64,000 nucleotides of DNA from Streptomyces xanthochromogenes (GCF_014650455.1 NZ_BMUZ01000002.1:92125-156124), one strand, 5' to 3'. Shown: positions 17,664-26,499, numbered from the stretch's first letter. Program-made: numbers and translations. Notes: generated by a model not told the origin, from the letters alone.

Positions 17664-18158
17664 GTGACGACACGTGGAGTTCTCTACGTCCACTCCGCCC
17701 CGCGCGCGCTGTGCCCGCACGTCGAATGGGCGGTGGGCGGAGTCCTTGGGGTGCGCGTCCAGCTCGACTGGATCCGCCAGCCCGCCTCGCCCGGCACCTG
17801 GAGAGCGGAGTTCTCCTGGCGGGGCGAACCCGGCACCGCCTCCAAACTCGCCTCCGCGCTGCGCGGCTGGCAGCTCATGCGCTTCGAGGTCACGGCCGAG
17901 CCCTGCGCCACCGCGGAGGGCGAGCGCTACAGCGCCACGCCCGACCTCGGCATCTTCCACGCCGTGACCGGCATCCACGGCGACATCCTGATCCCGGAGG
18001 ACCGGCTGCGGGCCGCCCTCGCCCGTTCCGTACAGGGCGAGACCGACCTGGAGGCCGAGATCGCCAAACTCCTCGGCAAGCCCTGGGACGACGAACTGGA
18101 GCCCTTCCGCTACGCGGGAGAGGGCGCACCGGTGCGCTGGCTGCACCAGGTGGTCTGA
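17664..18158 (+). CDS. DUF3145 domain-containing protein
   Basis: Actinobacterial protein of 164 residues, DUF3145. Recognisable features are the start TTRGVLYVHSAPRALCPHVEWA, the centre GTWRAEFSWRGEPGTASKL and the end LGKPWDDELEPFRYAGEG. It has no signal or membrane helix. The GTG start follows GGAGG at 8 bases. It is convergent with fabF across a shared terminator, an arrangement I recall from other Streptomyces. Function unknown; no direct link to lipid synthesis is shown by the sequence. Confidence 0.9.
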   Translation: MTTRGVLYVHSAPRALCPHVEWAVGGVLGVRVQLDWIRQPASPGTWRAEFSWRGEPGTASKLASALRGWQLMRFEVTAEPCATAEGERYSATPDLGIFHAVTGIHGDILIPEDRLRAALARSVQGETDLEAEIAKLLGKPWDDELEPFRYAGEGAPVRWLHQVV

Positions 18159-18185
18159 CCCACCCGACAAGACCCCGCGTACGCG

Positions 18186-18220
18186 AAAGGGCCCCACCGA
18201 GGCGGTGGGGCCCTTTCTGC
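18186..18220. terminator. Bidirectional terminator between DUF3145 gene and fabF
   Basis: AAAGGGCCCCACC pairs perfectly with GGTGGGGCCCTTT around GAGGC. The A and T ends give a U tract in both directions, so it can stop both convergent transcripts. Confidence 0.9.
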
Positions 18221-18268
18221 GGCCTCTTCGGCTCCCGCGGCCTGCTTCGGCCGCTCGGCTCAGGTCGC

Positions 18269-19531
18269 TCAGACCGAGCGGAAGGCGAGCACCACGTTGT
18301 GGCCGCCGAAGCCGAACGAGTTGTTGATCGCGGAGATCGACCCCTCGGGCAGCTTGCGGGGCTCGCTGCTCACCAGGCCCGGGTCGACCTCGTCGTCGAG
18401 CTCGTCGACGTTGATGGTCGGCGGGGCCGTGCGGTGGTACAGCGCGAGGACCGTGGCGACGGTCTCGATGCCGCCCGCACCGCCGAGGAGGTGGCCGGTC
18501 ATCGACTTCGTCGCGGAGATGGCCACGTGGTCCAGGTCGTCGCCGAGGACCTTGCGCAGCGCCTTGATCTCGGCGATGTCGCCCTGCGGCGTCGAGGTGG
18601 CGTGCGCGTTGAGGTGGACCACCTCGGACGGCTTGAGGTCGGTGGCGTCGAGCAGGTTCTGCACCGCGGCGGCGACGCCCCGGCCGGTCGGCTCGGGCTG
18701 TGCGATGTGGTGGCTGTCGGCCGAGAGGCCCTGGCCGAGCACCTCGCAGTAGACCCGGGCACCACGCTTGGCGGCGTGCTCGGCGGACTCCAGGACCACC
18801 ACGCCGGCGCCCTCGCCCAGGACGAAGCCGTCACGGGCCTTGTCGTAGGGGCGCGAGGCCTGCTCGGGGTGGTCGTTGTTCTTGGACATCGCCATCATGT
18901 TGGCGAACGCCGCGATGGGCAGCGGGTGGATGGCCGCCTCGGTACCGCCGGCGACCACGACATCGGCGCGGCCGGTGCGGATCATCTCGACGGCGTACCC
19001 GATGGCCTCGGCGCCCGATGCGCACGCGGATACGGGGGTGTGCACGCCCGCACGGGCGTTGACCTCAAGGCCGACGTTGGCCGAGGGGCCGTTCGGCATC
19101 AGCATGGGCACGGTGTGCGGGGAGACGCGGCGTACGCCCTTCTCCTTCAGCACGTCGTACTGGTCGAGCAGGGTGGTGACGCCGCCGATGCCCGACGCGA
19201 TGACCGTGCCGAGCCGCTCGGGTGTGACGCCGGCCTCGTCGCCCGCCGGGGCGGTGAAGCCCGCGTCGGCCCAGGCCTCCTTGGCCGCGATCAGCGCGAA
19301 CTGCGCCGAGCGGTCCAGCTTGCGGGCCAGCGGGCGGGGCAGCACCTCACCGGGGTCGACCGCGGCCGGGGCCGCGATCCTGACCGGCAGTTCGGCGAAG
19401 CGCTCGCCCTCCAGGGGGCGGACACCGGAGCGTCCCGCCAGCAGACCCTCCCAGGTCGAGGCGGTGTCGCCACCCAGCGGTGTGGTTGCGCCGATACCGG
19501 TGACGACCACGGTGCGATTGGTCGAGCTCAC
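18269..19531 (-). CDS. fabF: 3-oxoacyl-[ACP] synthase II
   Basis: Condensing enzyme of 420 residues that elongates acyl-ACP with malonyl-ACP in type II fatty acid synthesis. The thiolase fold has the active Cys170 in VSACASGAEAIG, His in NAHATSTPQGD and His in NNSFGFGGHN at the C-terminus, giving the Cys-His-His triad of KAS I/II. I choose the GTG at 19531 (VSSTNRTVVVTG), which has GGAG 9 bases upstream; a longer GTG start at 19546 would add MEKLP. It is last in the fabD-fabH-acpP-fabF operon, 78 bp after acpP, and ends at a strong terminator. Confidence 0.95.
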   Translation of the reverse strand: MSSTNRTVVVTGIGATTPLGGDTASTWEGLLAGRSGVRPLEGERFAELPVRIAAPAAVDPGEVLPRPLARKLDRSAQFALIAAKEAWADAGFTAPAGDEAGVTPERLGTVIASGIGGVTTLLDQYDVLKEKGVRRVSPHTVPMLMPNGPSANVGLEVNARAGVHTPVSACASGAEAIGYAVEMIRTGRADVVVAGGTEAAIHPLPIAAFANMMAMSKNNDHPEQASRPYDKARDGFVLGEGAGVVVLESAEHAAKRGARVYCEVLGQGLSADSHHIAQPEPTGRGVAAAVQNLLDATDLKPSEVVHLNAHATSTPQGDIAEIKALRKVLGDDLDHVAISATKSMTGHLLGGAGGIETVATVLALYHRTAPPTINVDELDDEVDPGLVSSEPRKLPEGSISAINNSFGFGGHNVVLAFRSV

Positions 19532-19609
19532 AGGAAGTTTCTCCACGTGTGTAAGGGACGTGAATCAGCGGCGCCACCGCTGGGTGGCAGCCCGAATTCA
19601 GGTCCTGAA

Positions 19610-19858
19610 TCAGGCCTGGTGCTTCAGGATGTAGCTGGCGGCGTCGCCAACGGTCTTGAGGTTCTTGACGTCCTCGTCCGGGATCTTGACGTCGAAGCGC
19701 TCTTCGGCGGCGACGACGACCTCGACCATGGACAGCGAGTCGACGTCCAGGTCGTCGGTGAAGGACTTGTCCAGCTGGACGTCCTCGACCGGGATACCAG
19801 CGATCTCGTTGACGATCTCGGCGAGACCCTCGACGATCTCTTCCTGCGTGGCGGCCAT
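19610..19858 (-). CDS. acpP: Acyl carrier protein
   Basis: Acidic 82-residue carrier of growing acyl chains. The phosphopantetheine attachment site is Ser41 in DLDVDSLSMVEV. Four-helix ACP length and the acidic helix II (MVEVVVAAEERFDVKIPDED) are typical. ATG 19858 follows AGGAGCGCCAAC. It sits between fabH and fabF in the operon, so it serves primary fatty acid synthesis rather than a polyketide pathway; no polyketide genes lie nearby. Confidence 0.97.
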   Translation of the reverse strand: MAATQEEIVEGLAEIVNEIAGIPVEDVQLDKSFTDDLDVDSLSMVEVVVAAEERFDVKIPDEDVKNLKTVGDAASYILKHQA

Positions 19859-19917
19859 GTTGGCGCTCCTTCGGTGTAAATGCTTCGAATTACGGGCTTC
19901 CGGAATATCCGGAGTGC

Positions 19918-20913
19918 CTAGGGGAGGGTAACGACCGTCGCGGCGTACACGAGACCCGCCCCGAAGCCGATGACGAGCGCGGTGTCGCCGCTCTTCGCCT
20001 GTCCGGTCGCCAGGAGCCGCTCCATTGCAAGCGGGATCGAGGCGGCCGAGGTGTTGCCGGTGGTCTCCACGTCACGGGCGACCGTGACGTGGTCCGGCAG
20101 CTTGAGAGTCTTCACCATCGAGTCGATGATCCGCATGTTGGCCTGGTGCGGAATGAAGACGTCCAGGTCGTCCGGGCTGATTCCGGCCGCGTCCAGCGCC
20201 TGCTGGGCGACCTTCGCCATCTCGAACACGGCCCAGCGGAAGACCGCTTGGCCCTCCTGCGTGATCGCGGGGAACTTGCCCGAGCTGTCGTACTCGTTCC
20301 ACGGCACGGTCTGCTTGATGGTCTCGGACTTGTCGCCCTCGGAACCCCAGATCGTGGGGCCGATGGCCGGCTCGTCCGCGGGTCCCACGACGACCGCGCC
20401 GGCGCCGTCGCCGAACAGGAACGCCGTGGCCCGGTCGTTGAGGTCGGTCAGATCGCTGAGCCGCTCCACGCCGATGACCAGGACGTACTCGGCGGAACCC
20501 TCGACGATCATGCCCTTGGCCAGGGTCAGGCCGTAGCCGAAGCCCGCGCAGCCGGCCGAGATGTCGAAGGCGGCGGCCTTGCCGGTGCCCAGCTTGTCGG
20601 CGATCTCGGTCGCCACCGCCGGGGTCTGCTTGAAGTGCGAGACCGTGGAGACGATCACGCCGCCGATCTGGTCGGCGGAGATGCCGGCGTCGGCGATCGC
20701 CTTGCCGGAGGCCTCGATCGACATCGCGGCCACGGTCTCCTCGGCGGAGGCCCAGTGCCGGGTGGCGATGCCGGAGCGCGAACGGATCCACTCGTCGGAG
20801 GAGTCGATCGTCTCCAGGATCACCTCGTTGGGCACCACCCGCACGGGCCGGTAGCCGCCCACGCCCATGATGCGGGCGTACGGGGCGCCCTTGCTGGGGC
20901 GGATCTTCGACAT
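19918..20913 (-). CDS. fabH: 3-oxoacyl-[ACP] synthase III
   Basis: Initiating ketosynthase of 331 residues that condenses a starter acyl-CoA with malonyl-ACP. The triad is Cys122 (ISAGCAGFGYGL), His256 (FIPHQANMRIID) and Asn287 (TTGNTSAASIP). In Streptomyces FabH selects branched starter units as well as acetyl-CoA. ATG 20913 (MSKIRPSKGAPYARI) follows AAGGAG at 9 bases; the in-frame extension to 20958 overlaps the fabD stop region and is rejected. It starts 13 bp after fabD ends, consistent with operon transcription. Confidence 0.95.
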   Translation of the reverse strand: MSKIRPSKGAPYARIMGVGGYRPVRVVPNEVILETIDSSDEWIRSRSGIATRHWASAEETVAAMSIEASGKAIADAGISADQIGGVIVSTVSHFKQTPAVATEIADKLGTGKAAAFDISAGCAGFGYGLTLAKGMIVEGSAEYVLVIGVERLSDLTDLNDRATAFLFGDGAGAVVVGPADEPAIGPTIWGSEGDKSETIKQTVPWNEYDSSGKFPAITQEGQAVFRWAVFEMAKVAQQALDAAGISPDDLDVFIPHQANMRIIDSMVKTLKLPDHVTVARDVETTGNTSAASIPLAMERLLATGQAKSGDTALVIGFGAGLVYAATVVTLP

Positions 20914-20926
20914 GGCTCTCGGCTCC

Positions 20927-21844
20927 TTAGGCGGATGCATGCTCGGCGATGAGCGCACGAGCCGCGTCGAGGTCGGCGGGGGTCTTCAGGGCGACGGTCT
21001 TGACACCCGGCAGGGCGCGCTTGGCGAGACCGGTCAGCGTGCCGCCCGGGCACAGCTCGATCAGCGCGGTCGCGCCCAGCTCGCCGAAGGTCTCCATGCA
21101 CAGGTCCCAACGGACCGGATTGGAGACCTGGTTGACCAGGCGGGCCACGATGTCCTGGCCGCTCGCCACGGTCTTGCCGTCCGCGTTCGAGACGTAGGTG
21201 AAACGCGGGTCGGCGACCTCCAGGGACTTCGCCGCCTCTTCGAGGGACGCCACGGCCGGAGCCATGTGGTGCGTGTGGAAGGCGCCGGCCACCTTGAGGG
21301 CCACCACGCGGCGCACGCCCTCGGGCTTGTCGGCCTCCAGGGCGGCCAGCTGCTCGGCGGTGCCGGCGGCCACGATCTGGCCCGCGCCGTTCACGTTCGC
21401 CGGCGTCAGGCCGAGCTTCTCCAGGTGCGGCAGCACGGTCTCGGGCTCGCCGCCGAGCAGCGCGGCCATGCCGGTGGGCGTGACGGCCGCGGCCTCGGCC
21501 ATGCCCAGGCCCCGCGTGCGGACGAAGCCGAGCGCGGCCTCCTCGGACAGGACGCCCGCGAACGCGGTGGCGGTGATCTCGCCGACGCTGTGCCCGGCGA
21601 CGGCGCCCGGGGCGATGTCGCCCAGCGCCGAGGCGGACAGCAGACCCGCGGCGACCAGCAGGGGCTGTGCCACGGCGGTGTCGCGGATCGCGTCGGCGTC
21701 CGCCTGCGTGCCGTAGTGGACGAGGTCAAGACCGATGGCGTCCGACCACGCGGCGAGCCGGTCGGCAGCGCCGGGGAGGTCGAGCCAAGGGGTCAGGAAG
21801 CCGGGCGTCTGAGCGCCTTGGCCGGGAGCGACGAGTACGAGCAC
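20927..21844 (-). CDS. fabD: Malonyl CoA-acyl carrier protein transacylase
   Basis: Transacylase of 305 residues that charges ACP with malonate. N-terminal LVLVAPGQGAQTPG, nucleophile Ser86 in AGHSVGEITA, and active His in AGAFHTHHMAP (about 193) are all present. I take the GTG at 21844 as start, giving the common MLVLVAPGQG N-terminus; GTG 21850 would add two residues. The much longer open frame to 22573 runs antisense-frame through fasR and is a shadow. It is the first gene of the FAS operon and is preceded by the likely FasR site at 21911-21931. Confidence 0.93.
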   Translation of the reverse strand: MLVLVAPGQGAQTPGFLTPWLDLPGAADRLAAWSDAIGLDLVHYGTQADADAIRDTAVAQPLLVAAGLLSASALGDIAPGAVAGHSVGEITATAFAGVLSEEAALGFVRTRGLGMAEAAAVTPTGMAALLGGEPETVLPHLEKLGLTPANVNGAGQIVAAGTAEQLAALEADKPEGVRRVVALKVAGAFHTHHMAPAVASLEEAAKSLEVADPRFTYVSNADGKTVASGQDIVARLVNQVSNPVRWDLCMETFGELGATALIELCPGGTLTGLAKRALPGVKTVALKTPADLDAARALIAEHASA

Positions 21845-21910
21845 TCTCACACTCTCTCTTGTGGACGGCTCCGCACGCCCGTGGGGACAGGGACGAAGAA
21901 CCGTCGGGGG

Positions 21911-21931
21911 AATTGTGGGTGTCCGACAAAA
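21911..21931. promoter_or_regulatory. Probable FasR binding site in the fabD promoter
   Basis: On the minus strand this reads TTTTGTCGGACACCCACAATT: TTGT and ACAA half-sites flank 9 bp, in an AT-rich patch upstream of fabD and just past the fasR stop. FasR of S. coelicolor is known to activate fabD-fabH-acpP-fabF by binding upstream of fabD. Matching this exact repeat to FasR is inference. Confidence 0.5.
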
Positions 21932-21933
21932 GT

Positions 21934-23130
21934 CTAGGACTGTGGATCTCCGTCGGCCAGACGCCCCAGGATCAGCGCGATCCTCAGCGTGAACGCGGAG
22001 CGCACATCGGACGGCGACCACCCGGTGACGTCCGTCACACGTCGGAGCCGGTAGCGAACGGTATTGGGGTGGACGAACAGCATCCGGGCCGCGCCCTCCA
22101 GACTGCTCGCCTGCTCCAGATAAACGCTCAAGGTTTCCAGGAGCGCCGAGCCCGCCTCCTCCAGCGGTCTGTAGATCTCCTCCACCAACTGCTCGCGCGC
22201 GGCAGGATCGGACGCGATCGCCCGCTCCGGCAGCAGATCGTCCGCGAGGACCGGCCGGGGCGCATCCTGCCAGGCCGAGCAGGTCTTGAGGCCGGCCGCC
22301 GCGGCCTGCGCGGACCGGGTCGCGGCCAGCAGGTCCGGCACGATCGGCCCGGCGACGACGGGGCCCGCGGCATACGGTCCGATCAGGCTCTTGGCGACCT
22401 GGAGCGGATTGTCGCTGCCGCCCGCGATGACGACCAGGCGGTTGCCGAGCACCCCGGTCAGGACCTGGAGCTTGGCGTGCCGGGCGGCTCGCCGGATCGC
22501 CTCCACGGTGAGTTCGCTGTCGCCGTCCGGGGCCGTACCGAGCACCACGCACACGTGCTCGGGGGAGTTCCACCCGAGCGCCGCCGCCCGCGACACCGCG
22601 CCCTCGTCGGCCTCGCCGGACAGCACCGCGTTGACCACCAGGGATTCGAGGCGGGCGTCCCAGGCGCCGCGGGCCTCGGCGGCCTGCGCGTACACCTGGG
22701 CCGTCGCGAAGGCGATCTCGCGGGCGTACACGAGCAGTGCCTCGCGCAGGATGGACTCGTCACCCGGGGCCGCGACCTCCTCGATCGCGGTCTCCATGAC
22801 CTCGATGGTGGTGCGGACCATCTCGACGGTCTGGCGCAGGGTGATCGCACGGGTCAGTTCGCGCGGGGCCGTGCCGAAGACGTCGGTCGAGATCGCCTGG
22901 GGCGTCTCGGGGTGCCGGAACCACTCGGTGAACGCGGCGATGCCGGCCTGGGCGACCAGACCGATCCACGACCTGTTCTCCGGCGGCATCGCCCGGTACC
23001 ACGGCAGCGTCGCGTCCATGCGGGCGATCGCGTTCGCGGCGAGCCGCCCCGAGGACTGCTCAAGACGCTTCAGGGTCGCGGCGTGCGGATGGGCATTCTT
23101 CGCGGGGTGTACGGGATCGGGTGCTGGCAC
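21934..23130 (-). CDS. fasR: PucR-family helix-turn-helix activator of fatty acid synthesis
   Basis: Regulator of 398 residues. A helical N-terminal region is followed by a GGDEF-like central domain seen in CdaR/PucR proteins (about 205-300). The PucR-type HTH is at the C-terminus: AARMLFVHPNTVRYRLRRVT near 350-370. Its place just upstream of fabD on the same strand matches S. coelicolor FasR (SCO2386, from memory), which activates the fab operon and ties lipid supply to growth. The start is GTG 23130 with no clear Shine-Dalgarno sequence, so the message may be leaderless; a later start within the first 20 residues is possible. Confidence 0.88.
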   Translation of the reverse strand: MPAPDPVHPAKNAHPHAATLKRLEQSSGRLAANAIARMDATLPWYRAMPPENRSWIGLVAQAGIAAFTEWFRHPETPQAISTDVFGTAPRELTRAITLRQTVEMVRTTIEVMETAIEEVAAPGDESILREALLVYAREIAFATAQVYAQAAEARGAWDARLESLVVNAVLSGEADEGAVSRAAALGWNSPEHVCVVLGTAPDGDSELTVEAIRRAARHAKLQVLTGVLGNRLVVIAGGSDNPLQVAKSLIGPYAAGPVVAGPIVPDLLAATRSAQAAAAGLKTCSAWQDAPRPVLADDLLPERAIASDPAAREQLVEEIYRPLEEAGSALLETLSVYLEQASSLEGAARMLFVHPNTVRYRLRRVTDVTGWSPSDVRSAFTLRIALILGRLADGDPQS

Positions 23131-23246
23131 GGGGACAAGACTGCCTTATCGGGAACCCTCCCCGCCGGGGCGGGGTGAGTCCCGGCGGCCGATCGGGGCG
23201 GCACGAGGAGCGCACCCCGTCCGCTCCCGGGTCTACCGTGGTGGGC

Positions 23247-23906
23247 GTGATTTCAGTCAGGCGCGGTGACGAGCGCTATCGGGGCGGGGACCCCGACGTC
23301 GGTATCGAGTCCCTGCACGCCTTCTCCTTCGGCCGGTTCTACGATCCGGACAACCTCCGGTTCGGGCCGGTCCTGGCCTGCAACGAGGAGCGGCTCGCGC
23401 CCGGCGCGGGCTTCGACGAGCATCCGCACAGCCACACCGAGATCCTCGCGTGGGTGATCGAGGGCGAGCTCACCCACCGCGACTCGGCGGGCCACACCAC
23501 CGTGGTGCGCCCCGGCGACGTGCAGTGCCTGAGCTCCGCGGGCGGCGTACGGCACGAGGAACGCAACGAGGGCCCGCACCCGCTGGTCTTCCTCCAGATG
23601 TGGCTCGCCCCGAAGAAGCCCGGCGGCGAGCCCGCGTACGACATCGTGCGTGGCATCGCGGACTCCACGCCCTACGCGGTGCTCCCGGCCGGCGCGCTGC
23701 TCTACGTGCGCCGCCTGGAGTCCGGCGCGCGCACCGCGGTGCCGGACGCTCCCGGGGTGTACGTCCACGTCGTACGCGGCCGGGTGGGCCTGGCCCAGGA
23801 GACGCTCGGGCCCGGCGACTCGGCACGGATCACCGCGGCGCTGGGCCTTGAACTGACGGCGCACGACGACGCCGAGGTGCTGTTCTGGGAGCTCGGCTCG
23901 GTGTGA
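23247..23906 (+). CDS. Pirin family protein (bicupin)
   Basis: Bicupin of about 219 residues. The metal-binding cupin signature of pirins is DEHPHSHTEILAWVIEGELT (about 58-77), with the second part HRDSAGHTTVVRPGDVQC. The C-terminal cupin is less conserved (GVYVHVVRGRVGLAQETLG). Pirins include quercetin 2,3-dioxygenases and redox-sensing cofactors; the exact role here is unknown. I start at GTG 23247 (VISVRRGDERYRGG), where family homology begins; GTG 23241 and 23238 are alternatives. It is convergent with the serine hydrolase (18 bp between stops). Confidence 0.85.
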   Translation: MISVRRGDERYRGGDPDVGIESLHAFSFGRFYDPDNLRFGPVLACNEERLAPGAGFDEHPHSHTEILAWVIEGELTHRDSAGHTTVVRPGDVQCLSSAGGVRHEERNEGPHPLVFLQMWLAPKKPGGEPAYDIVRGIADSTPYAVLPAGALLYVRRLESGARTAVPDAPGVYVHVVRGRVGLAQETLGPGDSARITAALGLELTAHDDAEVLFWELGSV

Positions 23907-23924
23907 GCCCCTTGCCGCGCGGAC

Positions 23925-24743
23925 TCAGCCGCGGGTGAACTCGGCCAGCACCGAGTCGGTGAAGGCGGGCCACACCTCGGCCGCCCAGGGCCCGAACGCG
24001 CGGTCCGTCAGGGCGACGCAGGCCAGTCCCGCGTCCGGGTCGATCCACAGGAACGTACCGGACTGGCCGAAGTGGCCGAAGGTGCGCGGCGAGGACGAAC
24101 TCCCGGTCCAGTGCGGGGACTTGGCACCCCGGATCTCGAAGCCGAGGCCCCAGTCGTTGGGGTTCTGGTGCCCGTAGCCGGGCAGCACGCCCTTGAGGCC
24201 CGGGTACTGCACGTGCATCGCCTCGGCGACCGTGGCCGGGTGGAGCAGCCGCGGCGCCTGCACCTCCGCGGCGAACTTCGCGAGGTCCGCCACGGTCGAG
24301 GCGCCGTCCTTGGCGGGCGAGCCCTCCAGCGTGCTGGCGCTCATGCCGAGCGGCTCGAACAGGGCCTGGCGCACGTAGTCGGCGAACGGGATGCCGGACT
24401 GCTTGGCGATGTGGTCACCGAGCACCTCGAACCCGGCGTTGGAGTAAAGCCGCCGGTCGCCGGGCGGTGCCATCACCCGGTGCTCGTCGAAGGCGAGCCC
24501 CGAGGTGTGCGCGAGCAGGTGCCGGACGGTGGCGCCGGGCGGCCCGGCCGGCTCGTCGAGCTCGATCGCTCCCTCCTCGTACGCGACGAGGGCCGCGTAC
24601 GCGGCGAGCGGCTTGGTGACGGAGGCCAGCGGGAACCGGTGGGACAGCGGCCCGTGCGTGCCGGCAAGCGTTCCGTCGGCGCGCACCACGGCCGCCGCGG
24701 CGGTCGGTACGGGCCAGGTCTCGATGATCCGCAGGCTCTCCAT
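23925..24743 (-). CDS. Serine hydrolase, class C beta-lactamase/PBP family
   Basis: DD-peptidase-fold hydrolase of 272 residues. The three catalytic elements are visible: SxxK in LASVTKPLAAY, YxN in LYSNAGFEVLG and the HxG equivalent in HFGQSGTFLW. No signal peptide precedes ATG 24743 (MESLRIIETWPV), so it is probably a cytoplasmic esterase or peptidase rather than a cell-wall enzyme. The upstream in-frame extension to 24881 crosses the MerR promoter and is rejected. Shorter than typical AmpC-like proteins, with a trimmed C-terminus. Confidence 0.88.
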   Translation of the reverse strand: MESLRIIETWPVPTAAAAVVRADGTLAGTHGPLSHRFPLASVTKPLAAYAALVAYEEGAIELDEPAGPPGATVRHLLAHTSGLAFDEHRVMAPPGDRRLYSNAGFEVLGDHIAKQSGIPFADYVRQALFEPLGMSASTLEGSPAKDGASTVADLAKFAAEVQAPRLLHPATVAEAMHVQYPGLKGVLPGYGHQNPNDWGLGFEIRGAKSPHWTGSSSSPRTFGHFGQSGTFLWIDPDAGLACVALTDRAFGPWAAEVWPAFTDSVLAEFTRG

Positions 24744-24866
24744 GCGTACGAGCCTAGTGGGCTCGGCGCGGCGGCCGCAGGGCGGGATCGGGGGGCGTCG
24801 GCGCGGCCGGGCGGGGCATCCGGGGAGGCGATGGGCGACACGACACGAGAACGTCACGCATTTCGC

Positions 24867-24897
24867 TTGCTTGGAGTGCACTCCAAGGTTCTAGCGT
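24867..24897 (+). promoter_or_regulatory. MerR-type promoter with 19-bp spacer and perfect operator
   Basis: TTGCTT (24867) and TAGCGT (24892) are separated by 19 bp, the overlong spacer used by MerR activators. The spacer contains CTTGGAGTGCACTCCAAG (24870-24887), a perfect 18-bp palindrome of the kind bound by MerR proteins that control aldo/keto reductase and dehydrogenase genes. It precedes the MerR gene, so the MerR-AKR operon is autoregulated. Confidence 0.85.
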
Positions 24898-24904
24898 GGA
24901 GGAC

Positions 24905-25372
24905 ATGACGGTGATCGACAGCACAACGGTGACGGCGGGGCGGGCCCGGCAGGACCTCTGCGCGACCGAGCCGAGTCCTCCGCGTCCCGACGGCCAGGAC
25001 CGTTACACGATCAGCGAGGTCGTGGCGTGCACCGGACTCACCGCGCACACCCTCCGCTGGTACGAGCGGATCGGTCTCATGCCGCACGTGGACCGCTCGC
25101 ACACCGGCCAGCGCCGGTTCACCAACAAGGACCTGGACTGGCTGGCCTTCGTCGGCAAGCTCCGGCTCACCGGGATGCCCGTCGCCGACATGGTCCGCTA
25201 CGCCGAACTCGTCCGCGAGGGAGAGCACACCTTCGAGGCACGCCAGGAGCTCCTGGAGCAGACCCGGCGCGACGTCATGGCGCGCATGGCGGAGCTCCAC
25301 GACACGCTCGCCGTGCTCGACTACAAGATCGACTTTTACGCTGGCGCCCGCAAGGCGTCGGAAAGGGCCTGA
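24905..25372 (+). CDS. MerR family transcriptional regulator
   Basis: Regulator of about 155 residues. The winged HTH is DRYTISEVVACTGLTAHTLR with WYERIGLMPHVDRS and the wing RRFTNKDLDWLAFV; a coiled-coil dimer helix ends the protein. No metal-binding Cys cluster is seen, so a small electrophile such as an aldehyde is more likely than a metal ion. ATG 24905 follows GGAGG; GTG 24896 is in frame. It begins right after its own MerR-type promoter and ends 6 bp before the aldo/keto reductase start. Confidence 0.92.
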   Translation: MTVIDSTTVTAGRARQDLCATEPSPPRPDGQDRYTISEVVACTGLTAHTLRWYERIGLMPHVDRSHTGQRRFTNKDLDWLAFVGKLRLTGMPVADMVRYAELVREGEHTFEARQELLEQTRRDVMARMAELHDTLAVLDYKIDFYAGARKASERA

Positions 25373-25378
25373 ACACCC

Positions 25379-26407
25379 ATGAGCAACAGCCCCCTTGAGA
25401 AGATCAGCACCGTCCGCCTCGGTACCGACGGCCCCCGGATCGGCGTCCAGGGCTTCGGCGCCATGGGCATCAGCGAGTTCTACGGCGACACCGACGAGGC
25501 CGCCGCCCGCGACACCCTGGAGGCGACCGTCGAGGCGGGCGTCACCCTCATCGACACCGCCGACATCTACGGCCTCGGTGCCAATGAGCAGTTCCTCGCC
25601 CCGTTCCTCGCCGCCCACCGCGACGAGGTGACCCTGGCCACCAAGTTCGCCATCGACCGCCGCGCCGACGACCCGTCCTACCGGGCCATCGAGAACAGCC
25701 CCGCCTACATCAAGAAGGCGGTCGAGGCGAGCCTGCGCCGTCTGGACGTCGACGTCATCGACCTGTACTACATGCACCGCCGCAACCCGGAGGTGCCGCT
25801 CGCCGAGTCCGTCGGCGCGATGGCCGAGCTGGTGGCCGAGGGCAAGGTCAAGTACCTGGGCCTGAGCGAGGTCACCGGGCCCGAGCTGCGCGAGGCGTAC
25901 GCCGTGCATCCGATCGCCGCCCTCCAGTCGGAGTGGTCGGTCTTCAGCCGCGACGTCGAGCGCAGCGGGGTGTCGGCAGCCGCCGAACTCGGTGTCACCG
26001 TCGTGCCCTACTCGCCGCTCGGCCGCGGCTTCCTCACCGGGTCGTTCGCGGACGCGGGCAAGGAGCTCAGCGAGGGCGACTTCCGCAGGTTCCAGCCCCG
26101 CTTCACCGGCGACAACGCTGTGGCCAACGCAGCGCTGCTCGAACCCCTGCACAAGATCGCGGCGGCGCACGGCGCGACGACCGCGCAGATCGCGCTCGCC
26201 TGGGTGCAGCAGCGGGCCCAGGTGCACGGCCTGACCGTGGTCCCGATCCCGGGCACCCGCAAGCGCAGCCGCCTCCTGGAGAACACCGGCGCCACCCGCA
26301 TCACCCTGAGCGCCGAGGAGCTGGCCCTCCTGGAGCCCATCGCCGGGCAGGTCGCGGGCGACCGCTACCCCGACATGTCCGCCACCTCGACGGTCCGCGA
26401 GCAGTAG
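25379..26407 (+). CDS. Aldo/keto reductase
   Basis: NADPH-dependent reductase of 342 residues in the AKR11/13-like group. The catalytic tetrad is Asp59, Tyr64 (DTADIYGLGANE), Lys89 (LATKFAID) and His133 (YYMHRRNPEVP). The cofactor loop VPYSPLGRGFLTG and PIPGTRKRSRLLENTGA near the C-terminus bind NADP. It forms an operon with the MerR gene 6 bp upstream; GGAAAGG gives the ribosome binding site. MerR control suggests induction by reactive aldehydes or related stress. Confidence 0.93.
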   Translation: MSNSPLEKISTVRLGTDGPRIGVQGFGAMGISEFYGDTDEAAARDTLEATVEAGVTLIDTADIYGLGANEQFLAPFLAAHRDEVTLATKFAIDRRADDPSYRAIENSPAYIKKAVEASLRRLDVDVIDLYYMHRRNPEVPLAESVGAMAELVAEGKVKYLGLSEVTGPELREAYAVHPIAALQSEWSVFSRDVERSGVSAAAELGVTVVPYSPLGRGFLTGSFADAGKELSEGDFRRFQPRFTGDNAVANAALLEPLHKIAAAHGATTAQIALAWVQQRAQVHGLTVVPIPGTRKRSRLLENTGATRITLSAEELALLEPIAGQVAGDRYPDMSATSTVREQ

Positions 26408-26499
26408 GCCGCGCCCCCGGTCCTCCCGTACGTCGCGCGTGCCGCAAAGGACGGGCCGGGGCACATCGCATGTGCCGTGCAGAACAAGGCCGGGGCACA

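Noticed and set aside
20927-22573. N-terminal extension of fabD into fasR
   Set aside because: The extra 240 codons overlap fasR in another frame and have no fold; FabD proteins start at the LVLVAPGQG motif.
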